The position numbers and the translations under genes are program-made. The notes below the pieces were generated by a model. It did not search any database. It was not told the origin of the DNA and was given only the letters and a program-made list of their open reading frames with translations. DNA of 64,000 bases from CBDCMJ01 sp965218875 (GTDB lineage: Bacteria > Chloroflexota > Dehalococcoidia > Lucifugimonadales > UBA3495), in contig CBDCMJ010000006.1 of NCBI GenBank assembly GCA_965218875.1, positions 21,120 through 85,119 on the forward strand. The letters are read 5' to 3'. How positions within the stretch are numbered: the stretch's first letter is position 1; every line of letters begins with the position of its first letter. Below are positions 50,770 through 60,227 of this stretch, piece by piece.

Positions 50770-52374
50770 ATGAGAGAGCATGAAGTCCCAACCCACGTGC
50801 AGGCCGAGGACAAGGTGCTGCTGTGGTTCACCTTCCCCCAGATCGTGGCGGTGGTGGCGGTGTGCGCCGTCAGCTACGGCACCTACCACTACCTCCCCTT
50901 CGGCCCGATGGAAGTGCGCCTGGCGGTTGGCGTGCTGATCGGCGTCGTGGGCATCGCCCTGACGGTGGGCAAGGTGGGAGGCCGGGGGCTGCCGCTGGTG
51001 GCCGCCGACCTGCTGAAGTTCAACCTGGGGGCCAGGCGCTACGCCGGGACCCCACTGGAAATGACTAAAAGCGAGCCGCCCGCATCGCCGGAGGCCAAGC
51101 CCGACCCGCTGCGGCTGCTGGCCAAGAAGGCGGCCAGTGGGCTGGGCAAGGCGGTCAAGGCGGCACGGAAGAAGGGGCGCGCCCCCTTCCGGCCCCACAG
51201 CTGGTTCGGCAAGCGCCGCAACCGGGACGGCGGCAATGGCGGCAACGGCCCCAACCCCAGCCAGCATGAATCCAAGAGCAAGAAACCCTGGAATCGCCTG
51301 CTGGCGTTGGCGGCCCTGGGCCTGCTGGCGGTGGTCCTGCTGCCCAGCGCCGTCCTGGCCGACGACCCCGACGAGGACCCGGGCTGGCGGCTGGACGAGA
51401 TCTACTTCGTCCCGCCGGACCCGGTGCCGGGACGCCGCATCTTCGTGGAGCGGCTGGCGGTCACCGGCGACACCGCCGCCGTCACCCTGCGGGCGGCCCA
51501 CGACCTGGACCTGAAGGTGCGGGTCTTCGGCGGCAGGTCGGGCAGAACCCTGAAGATGGGGGCCAACACCAGCCTGATGGCGGGCCAGAGCAAGAGCTAC
51601 AACCTGACCCTGAACGGCCCGTCGCCGTCCTTCACCTTCTCCTGGGTGGACTCCCTGGGCCGGTCGGGAGCGGTGTCCCTGAAGGGCCGCCATATCCCCT
51701 ACCCGCTGCCCCAGGCCGACGGCGGGCTGTGCGACCTGGAGCTGACCTCCCTGGAGTGGACGCCGGGCAGCATCTCCGGCGTCATCGCCTCCGAGTGCAT
51801 CGCCGAAACCCGCCAGGAGGTAGCCCTGCCGGTCTACGGCGGCCATTTCAGCCAGACGGCGCCCGCGCTCCTGGACGCCTCGGTCACCCGCATCACCGGA
51901 AGGGTCAACGTCGTCGCGGGGTCCCACCGGGCAAGCGCGTCCTTCGTCGCTGGCGGCCAGACTCGCTTCACCCTTCCCGTCAGCAACAGCAAGGCGACCC
52001 ACGAGGTGGAAATCACTGCTGACCTTACGGCGACGTTGAACGTGCCACTGCCGCCCATGTTGCAGACCACCCACCACCCGGCCCGAACCGACGTGTATAC
52101 CCGGCGGGTGAGCCTGTCCTGCGGCGAGGGTTCCTCGGTGACCAGGACCGTCCGTATCTACGTCCACCACCCGGAGCACGTGCGGGCCGTGGAGACCCAG
52201 CGCGCTCCCGTCACCCGGACCAGGCCGGAGACGGCAACCCTGGCCCAAGCACTGGGCGTGGGGGCCGACGACCCCTACGAGGCCCTGCACGTTCCACCGC
52301 CCACGCCCCCGCCGCCCCGGGCGGAGCAGACGCCGGTGGGCGATTCCAACTGGTGGAACTGGTGGCCGTGGTAG
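50770..52374 (+). CDS. PrgI-family (VirB3-like) protein fused to a large exported domain, right copy
   Basis: A 534-residue protein. The PrgI part (1-90) has two membrane helices and ends in a basic KFNLGARRYAG. A basic linker leads to a further hydrophobic helix (LLALAALGLLAVVLLPSAVLA) near residue 180, then a beta-rich extracellular domain with CRIT-like cysteines (LCDLELTSLEWTPGS, CIAET and SCGE) and a Pro-rich end. The two palindromic insertions of the left copy are absent. The domain order is kept in both modules, so the fusion is real. It probably links the VirB4-bound base to an outer structure. Confidence 0.8.
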   Translation: MREHEVPTHVQAEDKVLLWFTFPQIVAVVAVCAVSYGTYHYLPFGPMEVRLAVGVLIGVVGIALTVGKVGGRGLPLVAADLLKFNLGARRYAGTPLEMTKSEPPASPEAKPDPLRLLAKKAASGLGKAVKAARKKGRAPFRPHSWFGKRRNRDGGNGGNGPNPSQHESKSKKPWNRLLALAALGLLAVVLLPSAVLADDPDEDPGWRLDEIYFVPPDPVPGRRIFVERLAVTGDTAAVTLRAAHDLDLKVRVFGGRSGRTLKMGANTSLMAGQSKSYNLTLNGPSPSFTFSWVDSLGRSGAVSLKGRHIPYPLPQADGGLCDLELTSLEWTPGSISGVIASECIAETRQEVALPVYGGHFSQTAPALLDASVTRITGRVNVVAGSHRASASFVAGGQTRFTLPVSNSKATHEVEITADLTATLNVPLPPMLQTTHHPARTDVYTRRVSLSCGEGSSVTRTVRIYVHHPEHVRAVETQRAPVTRTRPETATLAQALGVGADDPYEALHVPPPTPPPPRAEQTPVGDSNWWNWWPW

Positions 52375-52700
52375 GGCGCGTGGCAAAGACCCTGCTCGCC
52401 TCCGGCGCGGCGCTGGCCTGCGTGGCCGCCGCCGCGCCGGATGAGAAGGCCCGGATGCTGGCCGCCTTCGACGCGGTGCTGACGGGCATGGCCTACGCCG
52501 GGGTGGGCCTGTGCTTCTTCGCCATCGTCTGGGCGGGGTTCGTCCTGATGGCCGAGGGCGCCGAGGGAGAAGGTTCTGGGCGGGGAAAAGCCAGGAACGC
52601 CGTAATCATGGCCGTGGTCGGGCTGGTGGTGGTGCTGCTGGCCAAGGGCATCGCCGCCGCGCTCAACAGCCGGATCATCGAAGTCCTGCCCGGCCCATAG
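52353..52700 (+). CDS. Small pilin-like membrane protein (second VirB2/TrbC-like), right copy
   Basis: A 115-residue protein with a GTG start, overlapping the end of the PrgI-fusion gene by 22 nt. A signal-peptide-like N-terminus ends in Ala repeats. Two hydrophobic helices flank the loop GEGSGRGKARNA, which is identical in the left copy. It lies directly before the VirB4 gene. A pilus or channel subunit is the best guess. Confidence 0.7.
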   Translation: MELVAVVGRVAKTLLASGAALACVAAAAPDEKARMLAAFDAVLTGMAYAGVGLCFFAIVWAGFVLMAEGAEGEGSGRGKARNAVIMAVVGLVVVLLAKGIAAALNSRIIEVLPGP

Positions 52701-52721
52701 AAGAAAAAAGGAGATTCACCG

Positions 52722-54977
52722 ATGAAAGCGACACTACCCAACCTGAAGAAGCTGGCCGGACGCGGCAGGAAGGAAAATCCCGCAGCGTCCGAGGAAATTC
52801 AACCCAATGACATCGAGTTCACCGAGGCGGCGGAACCCAAGCCGCCTCCCCCGCTGTCCCTGTTCTTCATGCTGTCCCACCTGGAAGAGAACGGCCCGGT
52901 GCGCCTGGACGGTGTGAAGCTGGCGGTCTGCGAGGTGATGGGGCTGGAATTGGACGAGCCCAAGCTGGGGGCCTTCGCCGGTTCGTTGAACGCCCTGGAC
53001 TTCCCGGTGCAACTGCTGGTGCGCCAGCACCCGCCGGTGTTTCAAAGCCTGCGGGCCAATCTTGAACAAGCCCAGCCCGAGGACCTGCCCCAGCAGACCC
53101 GAGATGCCGCCGACTCCCTGGGACGGCTCCTGACCGGCTTGGAATCCCGGGAGGGAATCCTGGACCGGCGCTTCTACGCCATCTGCGAACACAACCGCGC
53201 CGACGAGATGCGTGGGCTGCTGGCCCGGGCTGGGCTGGGAGTGTTCCCCCTGAAAGGAGAACCGCTGCGCCTCCTGCTGCTGGCCTCGGCCCTTGGGGGT
53301 TCACCCATTGACCGTGATGAAGACACAGAGTTGGCGGTGGAAATCAACCGCCGCGACATCCGCGTCGGAGCCCACCTGACCCGCTCCCTGCACCTGGGCA
53401 AGTGGCCCCGCTTGCTGGCCCCGGGCTTCCTGCAGGGGCTGATGGCCGCCGGAGCGCCCATGGACCTGTCGGTCCACCTGGGCGCCATTCCGTCGGAACA
53501 GGCCGCCCGCACCCTGGAGTGGCAGAAGGTCCGTTTCGAGTCGGCGCAATCCCTGTCCCTGAACCGGGGCCGCAGCCTGTCGCCCGAGGCGGAGATCGCC
53601 CTGGAGGACGTGAGCCGTTTGCGCGATGAAGTACAGCGGGGCCGGGAAAGGCTGTTCCACGCCTCCCTTTCGGTGACCCTCCACGCCGACAACGCCAACG
53701 GGCTGAAGGAGTTGACCCAAAAAGCCCGCGCCCACTTCGCCGCCACCCTGGGCAAGCTGGACAACCTGGCCTTCCGCCAGCGCGAGGGGCTGCTTTCGAC
53801 GTTGCCCCTGGGCCTCAACGCCGTGGCGGTGTGGCGCACCTTGGACACGTCCTCCCTGGCGAGGCTGTTCCCCTTCTCGCCGCCGGACCTGGACACCAGA
53901 AGCGGCACCCTCTACGGCATCGACCTGCGGGCCTGCGCCCCCATCGTCTACGACCCCTTCGACGGCACCCACCTGAATGCCAACACCGCCGTCCTAGCCC
54001 GTTCCGGCAGCGGCAAGAGTTTCGCCACCAAGCTGGGCGTGCTGCGGGGCGTCTGCCGGGGAGTGCGGGCCTACGTCATCGACCCGGAGGGCGAGTACGC
54101 CGACATGGCCCGCGCCGCCGGCGGGCGGGTGTTGTCCCCCGGAATCGAGGGGCAGGGCATGAACCCCTTCGTCATCGACCGGGGCGACAGCGAGGAGTTG
54201 TTGCAGCGCATCGGCAGCTTGCGAAGGCTCATCGAGGTGATGGTCGGGGAGCGGCTGAGCGCCGAGCGGCGGTCCTCCCTGGACCACGCCCTGGCCGGCT
54301 ACTACGCCGAGCATAGGGAGCGCACCGGCTTCAGGGATTTCTACGCCTACCTGGAAGCCGAGGGCGGCGGCGACATCGCCCACCTGCTGCGGCCCTTCGC
54401 CACCGGCAGCCTGCGGCATCTCCTCTCCGACGAGGGCGACGACCTGCTGACCCACGAGGCCCTGGTCACCGTCTTCGACCTGCACCTGCTGGAACCGGAG
54501 CTTCGTCCCGCCGCCGCGATGGTCTGCACCGAGACGGTATGGGCCGCCGCCGCCCAGGACCCCCGCCCAAGGCTGCTGGTGGTGGACGAGGTGTGGAGCA
54601 TCATGCAGCACCCGGAGGGCGCGGCCTTCATGGTCAGCATGGCGAAACGCGCCCGCAAGCACCGGCTGGGGTTGCAGTTCATCACCCAGGACGTGCAGGA
54701 CCTGCTCTCCGAGGACTCGTCGCGCGCCATCACCGGCCACTCCGGCAGGGCGCTGCTCCAGAACGCCGCCTTCAAGCTGCTGTTGCAGCAGGACGCCGCC
54801 GCCATCAGCACCGTGGGCGAAGCCTTCGACCTGCCGGTGGAGCTGCAACGCTGGCTCCTGTCCTGTCCTCGGGGAGACGGGCTGCTGCTGGCAAGGGGCA
54901 ACCGCTTCCCCATTCGCATCGAGGCCACCCCCGAAGAGACCGAGGTAATCGAGTGGCGGCCGGGGCCGCGTCATTAG
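52722..54977 (+). CDS. VirB4/TraC-like conjugation ATPase, right copy
   Basis: A 751-residue protein; AGGAGATTCACCG precedes the ATG. It has Walker A (ARSGSGKSFATK) near residue 428, VIDPEGEYADMARAAGGR, Walker B (LLVVDEVW) near 617 and the motif FITQDVQDLLSED. The C-terminus ends in EVIEWRPGPRH, as in the left copy. As the energy source of type IV secretion it should act with the PrgI/VirB3-like protein encoded two genes upstream. The gene is intact. Confidence 0.92.
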   Translation: MKATLPNLKKLAGRGRKENPAASEEIQPNDIEFTEAAEPKPPPPLSLFFMLSHLEENGPVRLDGVKLAVCEVMGLELDEPKLGAFAGSLNALDFPVQLLVRQHPPVFQSLRANLEQAQPEDLPQQTRDAADSLGRLLTGLESREGILDRRFYAICEHNRADEMRGLLARAGLGVFPLKGEPLRLLLLASALGGSPIDRDEDTELAVEINRRDIRVGAHLTRSLHLGKWPRLLAPGFLQGLMAAGAPMDLSVHLGAIPSEQAARTLEWQKVRFESAQSLSLNRGRSLSPEAEIALEDVSRLRDEVQRGRERLFHASLSVTLHADNANGLKELTQKARAHFAATLGKLDNLAFRQREGLLSTLPLGLNAVAVWRTLDTSSLARLFPFSPPDLDTRSGTLYGIDLRACAPIVYDPFDGTHLNANTAVLARSGSGKSFATKLGVLRGVCRGVRAYVIDPEGEYADMARAAGGRVLSPGIEGQGMNPFVIDRGDSEELLQRIGSLRRLIEVMVGERLSAERRSSLDHALAGYYAEHRERTGFRDFYAYLEAEGGGDIAHLLRPFATGSLRHLLSDEGDDLLTHEALVTVFDLHLLEPELRPAAAMVCTETVWAAAAQDPRPRLLVVDEVWSIMQHPEGAAFMVSMAKRARKHRLGLQFITQDVQDLLSEDSSRAITGHSGRALLQNAAFKLLLQQDAAAISTVGEAFDLPVELQRWLLSCPRGDGLLLARGNRFPIRIEATPEETEVIEWRPGPRH

Positions 54978-55012
54978 TCCGCAAACAAATCCCGTAAAGA
55001 GAGGCATCCAGT

Positions 55013-57592
55013 ATGAATATCAACGTGAAGAAAATCATCTTCGGAGACGCCCGGAACCGGCGGCCCCCGGCGCTGCTGGCGGTGACACCGCCGCGCACCG
55101 GCGAGCGGACCCTGCTGGGGGTGGAGAACCTGCTCCAGTCCATCGCCGTACCCGAACCCTTCTCCCTGGAACTGGCCGGGGACGCCAACGGCGTTACCCT
55201 GATGGCCCGCTGCCTGGACCGGCAGGTGGTCCAGGGACAGCTGGCCGCCCACTACCCCCAGGCCCGCATCCGCGAAGTACCGCCCGAGGACGACCCGTTG
55301 CGTCTGGACCCGGGGGAGCAGGCCTGGGGCCTGACCCTTCGCTCCGGCGGGCCGGAGTTCGTGCCCCTGCGCACCTTCCGGGACGACGACCTGCTGGACG
55401 CCGGCTCCGACCCCCTCATCGCCCTCCTGGGGGCGCTCGGCGACCTGCGGCCCGGCGAGCGGCTGGTCTCCCGCCTGCTGCTGCGCTCCCTCGGTCCCGA
55501 CTGGTCCCAGGCTCACCAGCAGAAGGCCTTCAAGAACCCGGGCCAGCAGCGGCCCGATCCCTCCTACACCTACCAGACCAAGCCCCTGCAGCTGGACGGC
55601 GTCACCATGGCCGTGCTGGGCGCGGGGGCGCTGGCCGCCCTGAAGGGCTACCTGTTGGTGCAGGACGGCGAGTTCCTGAAGGCATCGCTCCTGGGCGCGG
55701 GCTCCGTCCTGGGCCTGACCGTGGCGGGCTGGGGCTGGTGGCGCTGGAAGCAGGCCCGCAGCCGGGTCTACGACCCCATCCTGATACGGGAGAAGGTCTC
55801 CCGCATCGCCTTCGACGCCGAGTTGCAGGTGGTGGCCGTCCTGCCGGAACGGGGCCGTCTCCAGCGGGCCGAGGAACTGCTGGAAAGGGTGGCCGCCGCC
55901 TACCGCCATTTCGATCATCCCGCCGGGGCCAGGTTCAAGGTCGGCGACGTACAACCCCTGGTTCCCACGGACAACCTGCACCCCGCCGGACCGGGTCTGT
56001 TCGGCAAGCGCAGCGTCCTGGGCGTCCGCGAGGCGGCGGCCCTGTGGCACCCGCCCGGCGAGCGGGACGAGACTCCGTTGGTGGAACGCTCCGGCTCCAG
56101 GTCCCTGCTGCCCCCGGTCCGGGGCACCGCCGAGGGCGCCCTGGTGGGCGACACCACCGGCGGGCAGACCCGGGAGATTCGCTTCCCCGAGGACCTGCTG
56201 CGCCGCCACCATCTCTACGTGGCCCGCACCCGCATGGGCAAGTCCACCCTGATGCACCACATCGTCGCCCACAAGCTCAGGGAAAAGGCGGCCGGCCGGG
56301 ACGGAGACGCCATCATCGTCGTCGACCCCCACGCCGACCTGGTGGCCGGACTGCTGGAGCACGTCCCCGGGTCCATCGTCGACAAAGTGAGGCTCATCGA
56401 CCTGGCCGACGAACAGGGCGCGCCCGGAATCAACCTGCTGGACACCCGCATCTTCGCCGATAGGGACCGCACCGCCGACTCGGTGGTGCGGGTGGCGCGG
56501 GGCCTGTGGGAGCAGTGGGGACCAAGGATGCAGTCCATCCTGGAGCACACCGTCAAGACCCTGCACGAGGCCAACTCCCACCCGTCCACCGACGCCGGCG
56601 ACCAGCACACCATCCTGGACGGGCTGAAGCTGCTCTCCGACGGCAAGTTCCGGGGCGAGGTGCTGGCGAAAGTCGACGACCCCTACATCATGGAGTGGTG
56701 GGAGCGGGACTTCGGCGGCTGGCACCGCCAGTACCGGGCCGAGGCATTGGCTCCGGTGCAGACCCGCCTGGCCTACTACGCCTCCTCCAAGCGCGCCCGC
56801 TCCATTCTGGGCCAGTCCCGCTCCACCATCGACCTGCGGGAGACCATCCTGGAGGGCGGGGTGCTGCTGGTGTCCACCGCCCAGGGGACGGCGGGTAGGG
56901 ACGTGGCCGCCCTGGTGGGCGCCTCCCTGCTCAACCTGGTGGACTCGGTGATCCGGGAGCAGGAGAGCCTGCCCCTGCACCGGCGGCGGGGCGCGCTGGT
57001 GGTCGTGGACGAGATGCAGTCCATGCCCGGCGTCGATTACGAGTCCATGCTCAGCGAGCTGGGCAAATACGGCGCCAGCTTCATCCTCGCCACGCAGAGC
57101 CTGGCCAAGCTGGACGACCTGTCCCGCACCATGCAGGACACCATCCTGGCCAACCTGGGCTGCCTCGCGGTGTTCCAAGTGGCCGGTAACGACGCCCGCC
57201 GGCTGGTGTGGGAGCTGGGCAAGGACCGGGTGAGCGAGGACGACATCACGTCGCTGCCGGTGCACCAATGCTACGTGCGGGCCACCGTGGGCACGGAGCG
57301 GCTGCCCGCCTACTCCATGATGACGCGGAAGCCGGAGCCGGGTGACCCCGACGTGGCCGAGGCCGTTCGCAACGCCTCCCGGGGCTACACCACCAGTACC
57401 GGTCAGCTGGCCGCCGCCAACGCCGAGGGGGAGCAGAAGGTGAGCGAGTACCGCAGGCTCCTGGCGGAGCGGCAGAACGCCAACGGTTCCCCACCGGCGC
57501 AGCCGCCGGCAGCGGACCAGACCGGCGGGCAGCACCGGGTGCGCACCCGCAACCCCAACCCATCAGGGAGTGGTTCCGGAGGTGATGCCTGA
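55013..57592 (+). CDS. VirD4/TraG-like coupling ATPase, right copy (intact)
   Basis: An 859-residue protein. The N-terminal 190 residues precede two hydrophobic segments (VTMAVLGAGALAALKGYLLV and LLGAGSVLGLTVAGWGWW). The ATPase core has Walker A (VARTRMGKSTLMHH) near residue 408, VVDPHADLVAGLLEHVP, LEGGVLLVSTAQGTAGRDVAALVGASLLNL and Walker B (LVVVDEMQSM) near 664, then FILATQSLAKL. The C-terminus is a Gln/Pro-rich tail. This layout fits conjugation coupling ATPases of the DUF87/TraG-like group. Its stop overlaps the replication-relaxation start (TGATG). Confidence 0.88.
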   Translation: MNINVKKIIFGDARNRRPPALLAVTPPRTGERTLLGVENLLQSIAVPEPFSLELAGDANGVTLMARCLDRQVVQGQLAAHYPQARIREVPPEDDPLRLDPGEQAWGLTLRSGGPEFVPLRTFRDDDLLDAGSDPLIALLGALGDLRPGERLVSRLLLRSLGPDWSQAHQQKAFKNPGQQRPDPSYTYQTKPLQLDGVTMAVLGAGALAALKGYLLVQDGEFLKASLLGAGSVLGLTVAGWGWWRWKQARSRVYDPILIREKVSRIAFDAELQVVAVLPERGRLQRAEELLERVAAAYRHFDHPAGARFKVGDVQPLVPTDNLHPAGPGLFGKRSVLGVREAAALWHPPGERDETPLVERSGSRSLLPPVRGTAEGALVGDTTGGQTREIRFPEDLLRRHHLYVARTRMGKSTLMHHIVAHKLREKAAGRDGDAIIVVDPHADLVAGLLEHVPGSIVDKVRLIDLADEQGAPGINLLDTRIFADRDRTADSVVRVARGLWEQWGPRMQSILEHTVKTLHEANSHPSTDAGDQHTILDGLKLLSDGKFRGEVLAKVDDPYIMEWWERDFGGWHRQYRAEALAPVQTRLAYYASSKRARSILGQSRSTIDLRETILEGGVLLVSTAQGTAGRDVAALVGASLLNLVDSVIREQESLPLHRRRGALVVVDEMQSMPGVDYESMLSELGKYGASFILATQSLAKLDDLSRTMQDTILANLGCLAVFQVAGNDARRLVWELGKDRVSEDDITSLPVHQCYVRATVGTERLPAYSMMTRKPEPGDPDVAEAVRNASRGYTTSTGQLAAANAEGEQKVSEYRRLLAERQNANGSPPAQPPAADQTGGQHRVRTRNPNPSGSGSGGDA

Positions 57593-59232
57593 TGAGTGCC
57601 GGAGGGTTTCACCTGGAGACCCTGCGGCGGCTGGCGGCCATGCCCTTCCTGGACCGGCTGGAGCTGGCCGCCGTCTCCGGCGTCCCCGACCGCTCGGTCT
57701 ACAACGCCGTCGCCGCCCTGGAACGGCAGGGCCTTGTCGCCTCCCTCCCCCACGCCACCGCCCTGCTGCGCCGGACCCGCCGCTACTTCCTCACCGCCGC
57801 CGGCCTGCGTCGCCTGGCCGAGACCGAGGCCGTCACCTTGGACCAACTGATGCGCCGCCACCCGGTAAGCGCCCGGTGGCGGCGCATCCTGCTGGAACGG
57901 CTGGACGCCGTGGCCGTCATCTACCGGCTCACGTCCTCCGTCTCCGCCGTTCAGGGAATCGCCTCCTTCCGGTGGTACCGGGGATTGCCCCTGGACGCCG
58001 GAATCGTGCTGAATGACGGCCGCACCGTCGGCGTGATCAGGCAGGGACTCACCGCCGACCGCACCGGCTTCGCCAAGCGCATCTGGCGGCTCAGGGAGGG
58101 GCCGCCGCCCGGCGGTGTGCTACTGCTGTTGCCCGACGAGACCAGGTTGCGGCACGCCCGCCGCCTGGCGGCCGTTGTGCCCTTTCCGGTTCTGCTGGCC
58201 CTGGAGCGGGACGCGGCCTGGAGCAGCCCCGACAGTCCAATCTGGCGGCTTCCCTCAATCAACGCCGACTTGGACCTGAATGCGGCCTTGGGCCACGTGG
58301 AAGGGGGTGGCGGGCTGCCAGCGGAGCAGCCGACGTTACGGGCGATTCTTCCCCGCGACATCGGTACGGACTTTACCGATAAGAACGCCCCGGACTGGCT
58401 GTTGCCCGCCCTGCTGAAACCCGCCGGGAAACTGGCGTTGGACCTGGTTTCCGACTGGCCCTGGATTGCCCCGCGGCACCTCCGGTTGTTGCTGGGCGTC
58501 TCCCAGGGGCGGCTGTCCCAGGTCCTGTTGCCCGTAGCTGACGCCGGACTGGTTGAGCGGGTCTCCTGCAAAGGCCAAAGGTTGGTTTTGACTGACCGGG
58601 GGCTGGGGCTTCTGGCGCGCCGGGACCGGGCCTCCGTGGGTGTGGCGAGGAACCGGTGGAGCGCCGCACTCAACGATCTACGGAAACCGTTGGACTGGCG
58701 CAACGTCTCCGGCAGGCGCAGCCGACAGTTGCTCAGGAACATCGAGCACACCGCTGCCGTTCATGGATTAATGGCCGCCCTGGCCGAGCAGGCCCGATCC
58801 CTGGGCTGGGGGATTGTGCAGTTGGACCCGCCCCACCGGGCTTCCAGGCACTTCCGGCACGGCGACCGGCTGCGGGCGATTCACCCCGACGCCTTCGGCG
58901 TGTTGCGGCGGGGCGGCGCCGCCTGGAACTTTTTCCTGGAATGGGAACGCCGGGCGGTGCGGCCCACCACGATGGCGGCGCGCCTGGCTCCCTACCTGCG
59001 CTACTACTCCACCCACCGGCCCACCGACGACCATGGTTCGCAGCCCGTTGTCCTGCTGGTATTCGACGACGACCTGGCCGCGACCCACTTTCAGCGGTTG
59101 GCACGGGAGGAGATGGAGCGGACCAGAGTTGACGTTCCGCTGCTGGTGTCCAGCAGGGCGGCGCTTGAGAGGCTGGGGCCGTTGGGAAAGGTCTGGACCA
59201 CTTCCGCAGGGCAGGAACCAAAAACTCCCTGA
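57592..59232 (+). CDS. Replication-relaxation-like protein, right copy
   Basis: A 546-residue protein. An N-terminal winged helix (FLDRLELAAVSGVPDRSVYN, then LERQGLV and a two-strand wing) is typical of replication-relaxation proteins, and a second DNA-binding-like segment near 290-340 contains LGVSQGRLSQVLLPVADAGL. The C-terminal part (FRHGDRLRAIHPDAFGVLR, FFLEWERRA and VVLLVFDDDLAA) resembles the family's nuclease-like fold. Location directly after the coupling ATPase is usual for this family in conjugative elements. No classical relaxase is visible in the window, so it is a candidate for origin recognition. Confidence 0.75.
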   Translation: MSAGGFHLETLRRLAAMPFLDRLELAAVSGVPDRSVYNAVAALERQGLVASLPHATALLRRTRRYFLTAAGLRRLAETEAVTLDQLMRRHPVSARWRRILLERLDAVAVIYRLTSSVSAVQGIASFRWYRGLPLDAGIVLNDGRTVGVIRQGLTADRTGFAKRIWRLREGPPPGGVLLLLPDETRLRHARRLAAVVPFPVLLALERDAAWSSPDSPIWRLPSINADLDLNAALGHVEGGGGLPAEQPTLRAILPRDIGTDFTDKNAPDWLLPALLKPAGKLALDLVSDWPWIAPRHLRLLLGVSQGRLSQVLLPVADAGLVERVSCKGQRLVLTDRGLGLLARRDRASVGVARNRWSAALNDLRKPLDWRNVSGRRSRQLLRNIEHTAAVHGLMAALAEQARSLGWGIVQLDPPHRASRHFRHGDRLRAIHPDAFGVLRRGGAAWNFFLEWERRAVRPTTMAARLAPYLRYYSTHRPTDDHGSQPVVLLVFDDDLAATHFQRLAREEMERTRVDVPLLVSSRAALERLGPLGKVWTTSAGQEPKTP

Positions 59233-59283
59233 CGCGAGGCGGGACCGGGAAACCGGGCAGGCAGCTGGGCGGGAGTCCCGCTC

Positions 59284-59601
59284 CTAAACCGGGGGCAGAG
59301 GTTGCTGCCCGGGAGGAGGAGCGTCCAGTGCAACCCCTCCTCCCGGCATATCCACTTCCGGACACATGAGAATCCCCCTGAGCCCCAGCCTTTCGGCCAG
59401 GGTCAGGAGGATGAAAAGGTTGGTGGAGTCGGGGACGGTCCCTTTCCTCCACTGCCTCAGCCGGTGGGGGTTGACGCCGAGGCGGCGGGCCAGGGCATTC
59501 CAGGTCAGCCCGGTCGCCTCCTTGAACCGCTCCAGCCGGTCGGGGAAGTCCTGGGGAAATTCGTAGTACACCGGCTGGTGTATTCGCCGTTGGCGACCCA
59601 A
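59284..59601 (-). CDS. Small HTH protein of the FPxRLxxFK family (copy 2)
   Basis: A 105-residue protein with a TTG start (GGGGAGTAGGGCA upstream), 4 nt after the stop of the previous gene. FPQDFPDRLERFKEATGLTW, then NALARRLGVNPHRLRQWRKG, is the helix-turn-helix; a leucine-rich helix and a Pro-rich tail follow. It ends 51 nt from the convergent replication-relaxation stop. It is the last gene of the right-end regulatory cluster. Confidence 0.75.
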   Translation of the reverse strand: MGRQRRIHQPVYYEFPQDFPDRLERFKEATGLTWNALARRLGVNPHRLRQWRKGTVPDSTNLFILLTLAERLGLRGILMCPEVDMPGGGVALDAPPPGQQPLPPV

Positions 59602-59605
59602 TGCC

Positions 59606-59881
59606 CTACTCCCCGGTTCCGAGAGTATTCACCACGTTGGGGAACAGGGCCTCCATTCCGCCAGGCACCCGCTGGGCAAGCTGCATGAGGTTCGGCATCA
59701 TCGAGTCCCCGGGTAGGGCGCCCCTCCGCAAGCTCTTCACCCGCTCGTGGTCCACCCCCAGGCACCCCGCCAACTCCCCCCAGGACAGGCCGGACACCTC
59801 ACGGAATTTCTCCAACCGCTCCGGGAAGTCCTCCGGCAGGTCCACCCCGTTGTTCCGTCGCTTCGATACTGATGCTTCCAT
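59606..59881 (-). CDS. Small HTH protein of the FPxRLxxFK family (copy 3)
   Basis: A 91-residue protein. The ATG at 59881 is spaced correctly from GGAGGAG; the GTG at 59887 is too close. LPEDFPERLEKFREVSGLSW, then GELAGCLGVDHERVKSLRRG, is the conserved core. It lies between the two other family members. DNA-binding regulator; target unknown. Confidence 0.75.
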   Translation of the reverse strand: MEASVSKRRNNGVDLPEDFPERLEKFREVSGLSWGELAGCLGVDHERVKSLRRGALPGDSMMPNLMQLAQRVPGGMEALFPNVVNTLGTGE

Positions 59882-59915
59882 GACCACGTCTCCTCCTTAG
59901 TATTTGAGATTTGGT

Positions 59916-60227
59916 TTAGAGATCTTCCAGTCGCCCCTGGACGCCGCCGCTCTTCCCAAGCGGGGACAGGTCGTCGGGCAGCAGCAGGTACAGGCCGCCC
60001 GGTACCCTGGCGCCCAAACGGAAGATGCCGAACAGGGCGTCGCCGCAGGGTGCAGTGTCGTGCCGCCAGCGCTGCAACTGCCGTGGGTCCACCCCGAGGC
60101 AGGCCGCCATGCCGTCCCAGGAGAGGCCGCTGGCCGCCTTCAGCCGGTCCAGCCGCGCCGGGAAGTCCTCGGGCAGCAGAGCCGCGCCGAAGAACAGGTG
60201 GGGCGGCACGGGTCTTCTATTCCCCAT
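59916..60227 (-). CDS. Small HTH protein of the FPxRLxxFK family (copy 4)
   Basis: A 103-residue protein from the ATG at 60227, overlapping the stop of the upstream XRE gene by 11 nt. LPEDFPARLDRLKAASGLSW, then DGMAACLGVDPRQLQRWRHD, is the helix-turn-helix; GARVPGGLYLLLPDDL resembles the end of copy 3 (RVPGGMEALFPNV). A longer start would run into the neighbouring gene. Probable transcription regulator. Confidence 0.75.
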   Translation of the reverse strand: MGNRRPVPPHLFFGAALLPEDFPARLDRLKAASGLSWDGMAACLGVDPRQLQRWRHDTAPCGDALFGIFRLGARVPGGLYLLLPDDLSPLGKSGGVQGRLEDL

